64,000 bases of DNA from CBFHOS01 sp965657645. Lineage in GTDB: Bacteria; Pseudomonadota; Alphaproteobacteria; Puniceispirillales; Puniceispirillaceae. Below, piece after piece: positions 24,576 through 34,270 of this stretch. The translations under genes were made by a program, and so were the position numbers. Within the stretch, counting starts at the first letter, position 1. Each line of letters begins with the position of its first letter. The notes beneath the pieces are model-generated. The model did no database searches, was not told the DNA's origin, and saw only the letters and a list, made by a program, of their open reading frames with translations. The stretch spans positions 248,001 through 312,000 of the forward strand of contig CBFHOS010000001.1 of assembly GCA_965657645.1 (NCBI GenBank). Reading direction: 5' to 3'.

Positions 24576-25610
24576 ATGACTACAACGCATGAAACTGACA
24601 TTATTATCATTGGTGCAGGCCCGTGTGGCCTTTTCGCTGTATTCGAGCTTGGTTTGCTCGATCTGCGCTGTCACCTGGTTGATATTCTCGATATGCCGGG
24701 CGGGCAATGTGCCGAGCTTTATCCAGAAAAGCCAATCTATGATATTCCGGCCGTGCCCATTTGCACGGGTCAGGAACTAACCGATCGCTTGATGGAACAG
24801 ATCGCACCATTTAATCCGGTGTTTCATTATGGACAGATGGCCGAGGCGCTTGAAAAGCATGATGATGGCCAGTGGGTTTTGACAACAAGTGACAATGTAA
24901 CAATCAAAGCACCTGTTGTTGTGATCGCCGCGGGTGGTGGGTCCTTTGTGCCAAAGCGTCCTCCGCTCGAGGGTCTGGACGTTTATGAAGCAACGGGCGG
25001 CATTCAATATGCGGTGCGCCAGCGCGATAAACTTGCGGGCAAGGATCTGGTTATTGCGGGCGGCGGCGACTCGGCGCTCGATTGGACGGTTAATCTGGTT
25101 GATATTGCTAAATCAGTGACATTGGTGCACCGCCGTGACGATTTCCGCGCGGCCCCTGATACGGTCGCCAAGATGCGGGCATTGGTTGAGGCGGGCAAGG
25201 TAAAGTTGCAAATCGGCCAGCTCAAAGGTCTGGATGGCAATGACGGCAATCTATCCCATGTTCTCGTGCAAGAGGCAGGCGCCGACGTGCCATTGGCCTT
25301 GCCGGCTGATGTGTTATTGCCATTCTATGGTCTGACAATGAAGCTTGGTCCGATTGCGGATTTCGGCCTTAATCTGGAGGAAAATCTGATCCCTGTTGAT
25401 ACAGAGCGGTTTGAAACCTCGACACCGTCTATCTTTGCGATTGGTGACATCAATTATTATCCGGGCAAGCTCAAGCTGATCTTATCAGGCTTCCACGAGG
25501 CCGCGCTTATGTCACATGCGGCGCATGGCATCGTGCATCCGGAAAAGAAAATTAGGTTCCAATACACAACCTCATCATCTGCGCTCCAGCAAAAGCTGGG
25601 TGTTGCCTAG
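24576..25610 (+). CDS. Ferredoxin-NADP reductase, thioredoxin-reductase-like type
   Basis: FAD/NADPH oxidoreductase that exchanges electrons between NADPH and ferredoxin. The ATG at 24576 gives 344 residues. FAD-binding IIIIGAGPCGLFA is near residue 9, the NADPH motif IAGGGDSALDW near residue 155, and a FAIGDINYYPGKLKL block near residue 286. The redox-active CxxC of true thioredoxin reductases is absent, as expected for this class. It follows the sulfite cluster by 105 bp and is a plausible electron source for a ferredoxin-linked sulfite reductase. Confidence 0.88.
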   Translation: MTTTHETDIIIIGAGPCGLFAVFELGLLDLRCHLVDILDMPGGQCAELYPEKPIYDIPAVPICTGQELTDRLMEQIAPFNPVFHYGQMAEALEKHDDGQWVLTTSDNVTIKAPVVVIAAGGGSFVPKRPPLEGLDVYEATGGIQYAVRQRDKLAGKDLVIAGGGDSALDWTVNLVDIAKSVTLVHRRDDFRAAPDTVAKMRALVEAGKVKLQIGQLKGLDGNDGNLSHVLVQEAGADVPLALPADVLLPFYGLTMKLGPIADFGLNLEENLIPVDTERFETSTPSIFAIGDINYYPGKLKLILSGFHEAALMSHAAHGIVHPEKKIRFQYTTSSSALQQKLGVA

Positions 25611-25673
25611 GAACCTCTGGTTTCGGTTGGCTATTTGTCGGGGACGATCTGACTTGTTACCTATTGGTTCACG

Positions 25674-25721
25674 CCCCCGGTAATTTCCCCGTTAACTCCC
25701 CCGGTAATTTCCCCGGTAACG
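25674..25721. repeat. Four 12-bp units between the ferredoxin reductase gene and groES
   Basis: CCCCCGGTAATT (25674, 25698) alternates with TCCCCGTTAACT and TCCCCGGTAACG (25686, 25710). Four C-runs are separated by 7-8 nt. It lies 35 bp upstream of the groE -35 element. Confidence 0.9.
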
Positions 25722-25755
25722 CCATGTGCGCATGCATCTTTTGTGATGAATACAC

Positions 25756-25784
25756 TTGACAAATTGGCGCCATACACCCAAATA
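25756..25784 (+). promoter_or_regulatory. Probable sigma-70 promoter of groESL
   Basis: TTGACA (25756-25761), 17-bp spacer, and a weaker -10 CAAATA (25779-25784). The CIRCE operator begins 13 bp after the -10, where HrcA would block transcription. Confidence 0.6.
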
Positions 25785-25796
25785 GCGAGCATGGAT

Positions 25797-25823
25797 TTGG
25801 CACTCTCGTTTTGTGAGTGCCAA
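25797..25823 (+). promoter_or_regulatory. CIRCE operator (HrcA binding site)
   Basis: TTGGCACTC, a 9-bp spacer and GAGTGCCAA form a perfect inverted repeat that differs from the CIRCE consensus only at one symmetric pair (G/C for A/T). It lies in the groES leader, 37 bp before the ATG. HrcA repression released by heat shock is expected; hrcA is not in the window. Confidence 0.95.
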
Positions 25824-25860
25824 GACACAAACAATAACCCCTTTTTGAGGAGAAGTAGGC

Positions 25861-26148
25861 ATGAAATTCAGGCCCCTACACGACCGTGTGGTCGTTCAGC
25901 GGATGGAATCAGAAGAGAAAACCGCAGGCGGGATTATCATTCCAGATACCGCTAAAGAAAAGCCAATGGAAGGCAAGATCATTGCCGTAGGTAATGGCGC
26001 AAGAGACGAGCAAGGCAAAGTACAGCCTTTGGACGTTAAAGCTGGCGACAGCGTGCTATTTGGCAAATGGTCCGGTACAGAAGTGAAAATCGACGGTCAT
26101 GATTATCTGATCATGAAAGAGTCTGACATCATGGGCATTATCGAATAA
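25861..26148 (+). CDS. groES: Co-chaperonin GroES
   Basis: 95 residues, full length. Forms the heptameric lid of GroEL. MKFRPLHDRVVVQRMESEEKT is canonical, the mobile loop is GGIIIPDTAKEKP (about 24-36), and the C-terminus ends in MGIIE. A GAGGAGAAG ribosome site precedes the ATG. Under CIRCE control and co-transcribed with groEL, 60 bp downstream. Confidence 0.98.
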   Translation: MKFRPLHDRVVVQRMESEEKTAGGIIIPDTAKEKPMEGKIIAVGNGARDEQGKVQPLDVKAGDSVLFGKWSGTEVKIDGHDYLIMKESDIMGIIE

Positions 26149-26208
26149 TCCCCTCCGGTCAAACCCGACCACCATTATTTGATAAACATCAAAAGAAGGA
26201 TAAATAAA

Positions 26209-27858
26209 ATGGCTGCTAAAGAAGTCAAATTCGGCGCGGATGCCAGAACACTGATGCTTGAGGGCGTCGACATTCTAGCTAACGCCGTGAAAGTTACGCT
26301 TGGTCCTAAAGGCCGTAACGTCGTTCTCGAAAAATCTTTCGGCGCACCACGCATCACCAAAGACGGTGTAACTGTTGCCAAAGATATCGAGCTAAAGGAC
26401 AAGTTCCAGAACATGGGTGCACAGATGGTGCGCGAAGTTGCATCAAAGGCAAATGACGTTGCCGGTGACGGTACAACAACAGCGACAGTTCTGGCCCAGT
26501 CAATTGCTCAGGAAGGCGCAAAAGCTGTTGCCTCTGGCATGAACCCAATGGACCTTAAGCGCGGTATCGACATGGCTGTTGACGCAGTTGTGGCTTCTAT
26601 CGTTGCCCGTTCAAAGAAGATTTCAACGTCTGATGAAGTCTCACAGGTCGGCACAATTTCAGCTAACGGCGAAGAAGAAATCGGCAAGATGATTGCCGAA
26701 GCTATGGAGCGTGTTGGTAATGAAGGTGTGATCACCGTTGAAGAGGCAAAGAGCCTCGACACTGAGCTGGACGTTGTTGAAGGCATGCAGTTCGACCGTG
26801 GTTACCTGTCACCTTACTTCGTGACTGATGCAGAAAAGATGAAGGCTGTTCTTGAAGAGCCATACATTCTTCTGCACGAAAAGAAGCTAGCCAACCTACA
26901 GGACATGCTGCCAATTCTTGAAAAAGTTGTGCAGTCTAGCCGTCCATTGTTGATCATCGCCGAAGATATCGAAGGCGAAGCCTTGGCAACATTGGTTGTT
27001 AACCGTCTTCGTGGTGGCCTGAAAGTTGCCGCTGTTAAGGCTCCTGGTTTCGGTGATCGCCGCAAAGCTATGCTTGAAGATATCGCGATCCTGACAAATG
27101 GCACAGTTGTGTCTGAGGAAGTTGGTATTTCTCTCGATGGCCTGACACTCGATATGCTCGGTTCTGCCAAGCGCGTTGAGATCACTAAAGACGAAACAAC
27201 AATCGTTGATGGTGTTGGCGAAAAGAGCGAGATCGAAGCACGTTGTAACCAGATCCGTGCACAGGCTGAAGAAAGCACTTCAGACTATGACCGTGAAAAG
27301 ATGCAAGAGCGTTTGGCCAAATTGGCTGGCGGTGTTGCTGTGATCAAGGTCGGCGGTGCTACTGAAGTTGAAGTGAAAGAGCGTAAAGACCGTGTTGATG
27401 ATGCAATGCACGCAACAAGAGCGGCTGTTGAAGAAGGCATCGTTGCTGGTGGCGGCGTTGCTTTGGTTAAGTCAACATCTGCACTCGACGCCCTAAAGCC
27501 AGCTAACCGCGATCAGGAAGTCGGTATCGGCATCGTGCGCCGCGCGATCCAGGCTCCGGCTCGTAACATTGCTGAGAACGCTGGTGCTGAAGGTTCAGTC
27601 ATCGTTGCCAAATTGATGGAAACTGCTGACGAGAACTTTGGTTATGACGCGAAGAACAACGAATTCACCGATCTGGTGAAGGCTGGTGTTATCGACCCAA
27701 CTAAGGTTGTTCGCTCATCACTACAGAATGCTGCTTCTGTTGCTGGCCTGTTGATCACAACCGAAGCTATGGTTGCCGATCGTGCAGAGCCAAAAGACGC
27801 AATGCCAGCTGCCCCTGATATGGGCGGCATGGGCGGAATGGGCGGCATGGGCTTCTAA
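26209..27858 (+). CDS. groEL: Chaperonin GroEL
   Basis: 549-residue chaperonin that folds proteins in an ATP-driven double ring. Start at ATG 26209 after AGAAGGA. The nucleotide-binding GPKGRNVVLEKSFG and GDGTTTATVLAQ motifs (about residues 32 and 86) and the C-terminal GGM repeats are all present. Codon usage is biased to a few codons, as in highly expressed genes. A strong terminator follows at 27883. Confidence 0.99.
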   Translation: MAAKEVKFGADARTLMLEGVDILANAVKVTLGPKGRNVVLEKSFGAPRITKDGVTVAKDIELKDKFQNMGAQMVREVASKANDVAGDGTTTATVLAQSIAQEGAKAVASGMNPMDLKRGIDMAVDAVVASIVARSKKISTSDEVSQVGTISANGEEEIGKMIAEAMERVGNEGVITVEEAKSLDTELDVVEGMQFDRGYLSPYFVTDAEKMKAVLEEPYILLHEKKLANLQDMLPILEKVVQSSRPLLIIAEDIEGEALATLVVNRLRGGLKVAAVKAPGFGDRRKAMLEDIAILTNGTVVSEEVGISLDGLTLDMLGSAKRVEITKDETTIVDGVGEKSEIEARCNQIRAQAEESTSDYDREKMQERLAKLAGGVAVIKVGGATEVEVKERKDRVDDAMHATRAAVEEGIVAGGGVALVKSTSALDALKPANRDQEVGIGIVRRAIQAPARNIAENAGAEGSVIVAKLMETADENFGYDAKNNEFTDLVKAGVIDPTKVVRSSLQNAASVAGLLITTEAMVADRAEPKDAMPAAPDMGGMGGMGGMGF

Positions 27859-27882
27859 GCCAGCCATCCAGATAAAATATAG

Positions 27883-27913
27883 CCGGAGGATGGTATCATC
27901 CTCCGGTTTTTTT
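27883..27913 (+). terminator. Rho-independent terminator of groESL
   Basis: CCGGAGGAT and ATCCTCCGG pair around a short GGTATC loop, followed by seven T. It lies 25 bp after the groEL stop. Confidence 0.95.
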
Positions 27914-27951
27914 ATGCGCGGGCCCCAATCTATATCAGGGCCCGATTTAAA

Positions 27952-30777
27952 TTAGGGGTTAAGGAATGTCCCGGTTTTGGCGATGGCCTCGGCAAGACCG
28001 ATACGCTCGACCTCTACATCAGGCGGAAAGGCCGAGGTAAGGCGGGTCGGTAGGCGGCTATCCAGCATTACAAACACCCCACGATCATCGGCCCGCCGAA
28101 TGAGACGGCCAAAGGCCTGACGCAATTTGAGGCGGGTCAGGCGTTCGGTCCACGCATCGCGGCCCTGCCATTTTGCCCGTGCCTGAAACAATATATCACT
28201 ACGCGGCCATGGCATCCGGTCAAACACAATGAGGCGCAAGGCCGCCCCCGGCACATCAATGCCATCACGAACCGCATCAGTGCCCAATAGACAGCTAGCT
28301 GGATCCTCGCGGAACATCGCCAACAAGGTTTGCAAATTCATCTGGTCAATATGCTGGGCATAAAGGGGGATGTCGGCCATATCGAGTCGTGCCGCAAGTG
28401 ATGGATAGACCGCTTTTAACCGGCGAATGGCGGTGAATAGACCTAATCCGCCACCACCAGACGCCTTCATCAATCCAGCCATCGCGGCGGCGGTTGCCTC
28501 TGGGCGGTCGCGCTCCAGATCATTAACCACCAGAATTTTGGTCTGGTTCGCATAATCAAATGGCGATTGGAAACTGGCCCGCATGGTGGCGTGGTCCAAA
28601 TGGCTCGCGCCGGTGAGGGTTATTGCTGATTGCCAGCCATCATGCGGCACGATCTGCGGCGCCGCGATATCCGGTATTGCCATATCTCCATCTAGCGCCT
28701 TTTGTCGGGCCGCCTGATCTTGCAAGGTGGCAGAGGTGATCGCCACGCCATGGGCCGATTCTAGTACCTCGCTAGCAAAGGGAATTGTTGGATCAAGCCA
28801 GTGACGGGCCATGCCAACATCGCGATCCTGTCCATCGAGCCGGTCAATCTGCATCCAGTCAACAAAGCCATCGCGCTCGCCATTGGCGATATCGCCAAGC
28901 ATCAATTGCCAGCTTGCAACCGGCCCAGTCGCGCGTAGCTCTAGCCCGCGAATGGCCCCTTCAATGCGCGATCTGGTGCTGGTATCCAGCTCCTCTGCCT
29001 TGTCATCCAATAACGTCTTTAACCGCTTGGCCAGCTTTGTCAGAGGGGTACCGAGGCGGGCCAGCGACTCGGCAAAGGGTTTGGCGGCTTTGATTACCAT
29101 ATCGGGCGCAGGGTGAATGTGCGTCTGGATATCATACGGGCTTGTGGTATCGCTGGCGCGTTCATAAAGGGCGTTGCGCAGATGCATGAAAAAGGTCTCG
29201 CCAGTGCCCATCGGTTGAAAGGCGGATAAGCGTTTTGGCCAGCCTTGCCCCGGTAGATCACGGGCCGCCTCCAAGGCCGCATCGAGTTCCTCTAGCGCCG
29301 CGCTATCCCCTGCCAGAATTTCCTCAAGCCGCTTTTTAAGCCCCCGCGCACGGCCCTTGCGGCCATCCTCGGCGCCCCGCACCCAATTGCGTAACTCGGC
29401 CGCTTCGCCACTGCTGAGATAGGCGGAAAAGGCACTATCAGCGGCGTCAAAAACGTGATGCCCCTCGTCAAACACATAGCGTGTCGGGCGGCGTTTATCA
29501 TCATTGCTGGCATAGGCGGCTTGGATCATCACCAAGGCATGATTGGTCACCACGATATCGGCGCGGCGGGCGCGGCGCATGGATTTTTCAACAAAGCATT
29601 TATTGTAATGGGGACAGGCCGCATGGATACATTCACCGCGCCGATCAGCAAGGCCCACACTCATGTTACGGCCCAATAGATCTAACAGCCATGCTGGAAA
29701 GCTAGCGCCGGTTAAATCGCCATCACTGGTTGCACCGGCCCATCGTGCCATCAGACCAAGAGCGGTTGCGCGGCGCGGTTGTCCGGGCATCTGCATCAAG
29801 GCTTCTTCCAGATTCAACAGGCAGAGGTAGTTCTCACGGCCCTTGCGTAAAACGACCTTTTTCTCCCTTGTCTCGGCATCGGGATAGAGCCTTGTTAATT
29901 CTGCCGCGATCTGGTGTTGGAGGGTACGGGTATAGGTTGAGATCCATACCGCGGCGCCGTTCTTTTCGGCCCATAATGTTGCGGGCGCCAGATAGCCAAG
30001 GGTCTTGCCGGTGCCCGTTCCGGCCTCGGCCAGCACCATTGCGGGGCGCGGTCCGGCGTCAGGCGTGTCAAAGCTGGCGGAAACGGCGGCGGCATAATCG
30101 GACTGGCTTTCTCTGGTTTCGGCCCGTCCGGATTTGTTCGCCCCGCCCAGCATATGGTCGAGCCGTTCGCGCGCTGCATCGGGAATAACCGGCAATGAAC
30201 CGGGCTCGTTCAATGGTGTGTAATCGCTATATTCGGGCAGGCGTTGCCAGATCATCGCATCGCGTCCATCAGGCGGCATTTGCGCGGCTGGGGCAAGGCC
30301 AAGATGCGCCAGAATCAATGGTCCCCACGTCCATCCGCCTTGGGCCATCATGGTTGCGATACGGCCAGCCTCACCCCGTGCCTTTTGCTCTAATCCAGCC
30401 AGCTCATCAAGCAACATATAGGCAACTTTGGGCAATGTAGCGGCCATATCCTCGGCTGTTTGCGGGGCCGGCAGGGATAGTTGCGCGGCAAGCCCAGAGG
30501 CGGTTGGCAGGCAAAAACGTGCTGGCCGGACAAAGGCGAATAGCTCCATCAGATCGAGCGCGGTTTCGATCTCAAAACCGGCTTTCGCACTGCTCCAACG
30601 GCGGTGACATAATAACGCCGGCCCCAATGCCAGTTCTGCCGATAGGGAGTGCTGATCGAGCGTGCTAATCTCACCATTGGCGGAAATCCATATGAGGTTT
30701 TTCCCATGCGGATAGAATACCGGTGCGCTATGCAATTCGGGCACAGTCTCGGCAAAGTTGGGTGGATAGCTGCTCAT
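27952..30777 (-). CDS. DinG/XPD-like ATP-dependent DNA helicase
   Basis: Superfamily 2 helicase of the iron-sulfur XPD/DinG group, about 941 residues from ATG 30777 (MSSYPPNF). Walker A GTGTGKT is near residue 250, the DEGH Walker B near 440, and a set of cysteines between them (LCLL near 312 and CIHAACPHYNKC near 377-388) matches the Fe-S domain. The C-terminal helicase motif has ATDAVRDGIDVPG and RLIRRADDRG. The N-terminal 240 residues are an extra domain common in alphaproteobacterial members. An earlier in-frame start at 30822 exists. Role in repair or replication of structured DNA is inferred. Confidence 0.88.
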   Translation of the reverse strand: MSSYPPNFAETVPELHSAPVFYPHGKNLIWISANGEISTLDQHSLSAELALGPALLCHRRWSSAKAGFEIETALDLMELFAFVRPARFCLPTASGLAAQLSLPAPQTAEDMAATLPKVAYMLLDELAGLEQKARGEAGRIATMMAQGGWTWGPLILAHLGLAPAAQMPPDGRDAMIWQRLPEYSDYTPLNEPGSLPVIPDAARERLDHMLGGANKSGRAETRESQSDYAAAVSASFDTPDAGPRPAMVLAEAGTGTGKTLGYLAPATLWAEKNGAAVWISTYTRTLQHQIAAELTRLYPDAETREKKVVLRKGRENYLCLLNLEEALMQMPGQPRRATALGLMARWAGATSDGDLTGASFPAWLLDLLGRNMSVGLADRRGECIHAACPHYNKCFVEKSMRRARRADIVVTNHALVMIQAAYASNDDKRRPTRYVFDEGHHVFDAADSAFSAYLSSGEAAELRNWVRGAEDGRKGRARGLKKRLEEILAGDSAALEELDAALEAARDLPGQGWPKRLSAFQPMGTGETFFMHLRNALYERASDTTSPYDIQTHIHPAPDMVIKAAKPFAESLARLGTPLTKLAKRLKTLLDDKAEELDTSTRSRIEGAIRGLELRATGPVASWQLMLGDIANGERDGFVDWMQIDRLDGQDRDVGMARHWLDPTIPFASEVLESAHGVAITSATLQDQAARQKALDGDMAIPDIAAPQIVPHDGWQSAITLTGASHLDHATMRASFQSPFDYANQTKILVVNDLERDRPEATAAAMAGLMKASGGGGLGLFTAIRRLKAVYPSLAARLDMADIPLYAQHIDQMNLQTLLAMFREDPASCLLGTDAVRDGIDVPGAALRLIVFDRMPWPRSDILFQARAKWQGRDAWTERLTRLKLRQAFGRLIRRADDRGVFVMLDSRLPTRLTSAFPPDVEVERIGLAEAIAKTGTFLNP

Positions 30778-30927
30778 GCCTGTTGGTATAGCGCGTTTTA
30801 TTGCCGCCAGCCAACAACGCATCGCCCTATCATCCTTGCTTGCGCGTCATTTTTGCGGCATATGATAGCCCGAGCACAGCCGATGATTGCGGCGGTTTGC
30901 GCCAGATAGCTAGCAGGAATTTTGAAG

Positions 30928-32541
30928 ATGACTGATCTACAAACGACGATGATGGAAATCGCCAATGATGCCAAAGCATGGCCATTCGCCGAGGCGCGCT
31001 CTCTTGCCCAGCGGTTGAAGAAATCTGGCGGGCAAAAAGACACCATCATTTTTGAAACAGGCTATGGACCATCTGGCTTGCCGCATATCGGTACCTTTGG
31101 TGAAGTCGTTAGAACCACGATGGTGCGTTTTGCCTATGAAGCCTTAACCGGCCAGAAAACGCGGTTGATTTGCTTTTCTGACGATATGGATGGCTTTCGC
31201 AAAGTGCCGGATAATGTGCCAAACGCAGAATTGCTAGCGGCTGATCTGCATAAACCTCTGACCGAGGTGCGCGATCCTTTTGGCACGCATCCGTCATTTG
31301 GTGCGCATAATAATGCCCGTTTGCAGGCGTTTCTGGATTCCTTTGGGTTCGAATATGAATTTATCTCATCAACCTCTGTCTATAAATCAGGCGCGTTTGA
31401 TGATGCCTTGCGGGTGGTTCTGGCGCGTTATAACAAGATCATGGATATCATGTTGCCGACCCTTGGCGAGGAACGGCGCGCGACCTATAGCCCGTTTTTC
31501 CCGATTTGCCCGGAGACCGGTAAAGTGCTTCAGGCAAAAGTGACAGGACAGAACACAGCGACTGATACGATCACCTATATCCACCCCGATACCGGTGTTG
31601 AGTGTGAAAGCTCGATTCTTGGCGGTGCCTGTAAATTGCAATGGAAATGCGATTGGGCGATGCGGTGGTATGCCCTTGGTGTTGATTATGAAATGAGCGG
31701 CAAGGATCTTATCGATTCGGTTACGCAATCATCGAAAATCACCAGCGCGATGGGCGGCACACCGCCAGCGGGCCTGTCATATGAATTGTTCCTTGATGCG
31801 AATGGCGAGAAAATCTCTAAATCCAAAGGTAATGGCCTGTCGATTGAAGATTGGTTGCGTTATGGCAGTCCTGAATCGCTATCGCTATTTATGTATGCCC
31901 AGCCAAAGCGGGCGAAGCGGTTGCATTTCGACGTGATTCCAAAGACCGTTGATGAATATTACCAGCATTTGGGCAAGTTCAATGAACAGGATCAAGCCGT
32001 CCAGCTGGAAAATCCGGTGTGGCATATTCATAGCGGCGCACCAGAGGTCAAGAGCCTGCCGGTTACGTTTACTTTGTTGTTGAATTTGGCGGCGGTATGT
32101 ATGGCGGAAGAGCCTTCGATTGTCTGGAAATATGTGAGTGATTACGCGCCCGGCGTTACCGCCGAGACACATCCAGAACTTGATCGGATGATCGGTTACG
32201 CGGTGAATTATTATCAGGATTTGGTGCGCCCAACAAAGACCTATCGGCTTGCAACAGATGAGGAACGCGTGCATCTGACGGCGCTAAAGGATGCGCTGGT
32301 GGCCTTGCCGGATGATGCACCAGCAGAAGATATTCAATCGGCTGTCTATGCCACTGGTAAGGCGGCGGAATATGAAAATCTGCGGCTGTGGTTTACCTGT
32401 CTCTATGAGGTCCTATTAGGTCAATCAGAAGGGCCACGCATGGGCTCTTTCTTTGCGCTATATGGCAAAGATAAATCGATCACCCTGATTAGTGACGCCC
32501 TAGATGGGCAATTGGCGGATAGCCAAAAGGCGCATTCATAA
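30928..32541 (+). CDS. lysK: Lysyl-tRNA synthetase, class I
   Basis: Charges tRNA-Lys with the class I fold, found in archaea and most alphaproteobacteria instead of the class II LysS. 537 residues from ATG 30928, preceded by AGCAGGA. The HIGH-like motif PHIGTFGE is near residue 53 and KISKSKGNG near residue 293. The extended zinc-binding middle domain has CPETGKVLQAKV. Its TAA overlaps the pyrD start (TAATG). Confidence 0.95.
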   Translation: MTDLQTTMMEIANDAKAWPFAEARSLAQRLKKSGGQKDTIIFETGYGPSGLPHIGTFGEVVRTTMVRFAYEALTGQKTRLICFSDDMDGFRKVPDNVPNAELLAADLHKPLTEVRDPFGTHPSFGAHNNARLQAFLDSFGFEYEFISSTSVYKSGAFDDALRVVLARYNKIMDIMLPTLGEERRATYSPFFPICPETGKVLQAKVTGQNTATDTITYIHPDTGVECESSILGGACKLQWKCDWAMRWYALGVDYEMSGKDLIDSVTQSSKITSAMGGTPPAGLSYELFLDANGEKISKSKGNGLSIEDWLRYGSPESLSLFMYAQPKRAKRLHFDVIPKTVDEYYQHLGKFNEQDQAVQLENPVWHIHSGAPEVKSLPVTFTLLLNLAAVCMAEEPSIVWKYVSDYAPGVTAETHPELDRMIGYAVNYYQDLVRPTKTYRLATDEERVHLTALKDALVALPDDAPAEDIQSAVYATGKAAEYENLRLWFTCLYEVLLGQSEGPRMGSFFALYGKDKSITLISDALDGQLADSQKAHS

Positions 32542-33644
32542 TGTGGCAGGCTCTGGCTGGAATTGCGCGGCTATTGCCGGGTGAGGCAGCCCATGTGGCT
32601 GCGGTGAAAACGCTGGCGCTGGGCCTTGGTCCGGCCCCGTCATTGCCAAAAATGCCAGTTCATATTGCTGGCCTCGAATTTGAAAACCCGCTGGGTCTGG
32701 CCGCTGGATTTGATAAAAATGCGGCATGCTATAAGGGCGCGATGAAGCTTGGCTTTGGTCATGTTGAAGTTGGCACAATCACACCGCTGGCCCAACCGGG
32801 CAATCCAACCCCGCGGGTGTTTCGCCTTACCGAGGATCAGGCGGTAATCAACCGCTATGGATTTAACGGCAAGGGCATGCAGGCGGCACATCGCAATCTG
32901 GCGGCTGTGCGGTCCTATAGTGGCATTCTAGGGGTGAATGTTGGGGCCAATAAAACCAGTGATGATCCGACCAATGATTACCGCGTCGCGGTTAGCTATC
33001 TGGCCGAGCTGGCGGATTATGTGACGCTTAATATCTCATCGCCAAACACCCCCGGTCTTCGGGATCTACAGGCAGATGAAAACCTTGCCCAGCTATTGGC
33101 GGCTGGACAGGCGGGGTTGGCGGATTCCGGGTATGACAGGCCATTATTCCTGAAAATGGCGCCTGATCTATCATTTGACGAGATTGATGCGATTATCGAG
33201 CGCTGTTCGCGCGCCGGCGTGAGCGGGATTATTGCAACCAACACAACGATTTCACGGCCAGAAGGTTTGCGTAGCCGTTTTGCCAGCGAAGCCGGTGGAT
33301 TGTCTGGTGATCCACTGTTTGAATTATCAACCATGATACTAGAGCGCGTGGTTGCCCGCGTTAACAAACAAGCAGATAACGCCGCCGATCGGATGGCGGT
33401 AATCGGCGTCGGCGGCGTCAGCACGGGATGGCAAGCCTATGCCAAAATCCTCGTCGGGGCTGATCTAGTCCAATTATATTCGGCCCTAGCTTTGCAAGGT
33501 CCAACTGTACCAGAGGCGATTATACGCCAACTCCAAGACCTAATGTCACGCGATGGCGTTAGTGAAATCGGGGCGGCCAAGGGGGCTATACCTAATGCCC
33601 AAAAAGCGATTAAGCACGCTCTTCTTCTTGCGCAAAGCGCCTAA
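32541..33644 (+). CDS. pyrD: Dihydroorotate dehydrogenase (quinone)
   Basis: Membrane-associated FMN enzyme of pyrimidine synthesis, class 2. 367 residues. The N-terminal amphipathic segment (MWQALAGIARLLPGEAAHVAAV) is the membrane/quinone domain. FMN contacts include GLAAGFDKNA near residue 54, NISSPNTPGLR near 167, the catalytic serine in that segment, and IGVGGVSTGWQAY near 290. The last 35 bp overlap the convergent ribbon-helix-helix gene. Confidence 0.95.
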   Translation: MWQALAGIARLLPGEAAHVAAVKTLALGLGPAPSLPKMPVHIAGLEFENPLGLAAGFDKNAACYKGAMKLGFGHVEVGTITPLAQPGNPTPRVFRLTEDQAVINRYGFNGKGMQAAHRNLAAVRSYSGILGVNVGANKTSDDPTNDYRVAVSYLAELADYVTLNISSPNTPGLRDLQADENLAQLLAAGQAGLADSGYDRPLFLKMAPDLSFDEIDAIIERCSRAGVSGIIATNTTISRPEGLRSRFASEAGGLSGDPLFELSTMILERVVARVNKQADNAADRMAVIGVGGVSTGWQAYAKILVGADLVQLYSALALQGPTVPEAIIRQLQDLMSRDGVSEIGAAKGAIPNAQKAIKHALLLAQSA

Positions 33645-34002
33645 TTGCCAACGGTAAGACAGAGACTTTCATTGCCGCTGGTGCTGGTGATGAAAAATGC
33701 GCGGGCGGCGTCTTCGCGGGCGTTACCTGCTCTTCCGGATTCCAGAACGGTGGATTGTTTAATTGATCCGAAAGCCTGAAATAGGTGAGCACGATCATCC
33801 GGGTTGCCGAGGCAAGACTGGAACCGATGCGGGCTTCGTCAACGCTTTTGCAAAATTCATCGAGGTCAACACCCTCACGCTCTAAAATATTATCAACGCT
33901 TTGCCAGACATATGGCTCGAGCACCATTGTTGTTCGTTTTCCAGACAATCTGATATTTCGTTTTAGCCGGTTTGATTGTTGGTTTTCCGGTGGGTTTGTC
34001 AT
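33610..34002 (-). CDS. Ribbon-helix-helix domain protein
   Basis: 130 residues. The segment RNIRLSGKRTTMVLEPYVWQSVDNIL (about residues 15-40, quoted in part) is the RHH_4-type domain widespread in alphaproteobacteria; function unknown, possibly DNA binding. The C-terminal 45 residues are proline/alanine rich. Its 3' end overlaps pyrD by 35 bp in antisense. It diverges from rpmB. Confidence 0.8.
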   Translation of the reverse strand: MTNPPENQQSNRLKRNIRLSGKRTTMVLEPYVWQSVDNILEREGVDLDEFCKSVDEARIGSSLASATRMIVLTYFRLSDQLNNPPFWNPEEQVTPAKTPPAHFSSPAPAAMKVSVLPLAIRRFAQEEERA

Positions 34003-34189
34003 TATCTATGCCTTTTGGATTATTCGAAAGTATCAAGAATTAACCCAGCTTTGGTTAATAATTGGCTAACGCGACGCCAAGTTGGCATAAATGTGATAAA
34101 TGATAGTTTGTTTTGTGCAAATTTGTCCGGTTCGCTGTCTATTATACCGGAATGTGGGGTGAAACCTATGGTGCACGCCGTTTTCAGAC

Positions 34190-34218
34190 TTGACCTTGTG
34201 AAGACGCTGGCTTATACC
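34190..34218 (+). promoter_or_regulatory. Probable sigma-70 promoter of rpmB
   Basis: TTGACC (34190-34195), 17-bp spacer, TATACC (34213-34218). About 52 bp before the rpmB ATG, with an AAGGGAGCC ribosome site at 34256-34264. Confidence 0.65.
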
Positions 34219-34270
34219 CACGCTTCAATTGTATTTCGTGCTAACGCACAAGACTAAGGGAGCCATTATC

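Noticed and set aside
27810..27858. GGM repeats at the end of groEL as another tandem array
   Set aside because: This tail is conserved in GroEL proteins generally and is not specific to this genome.
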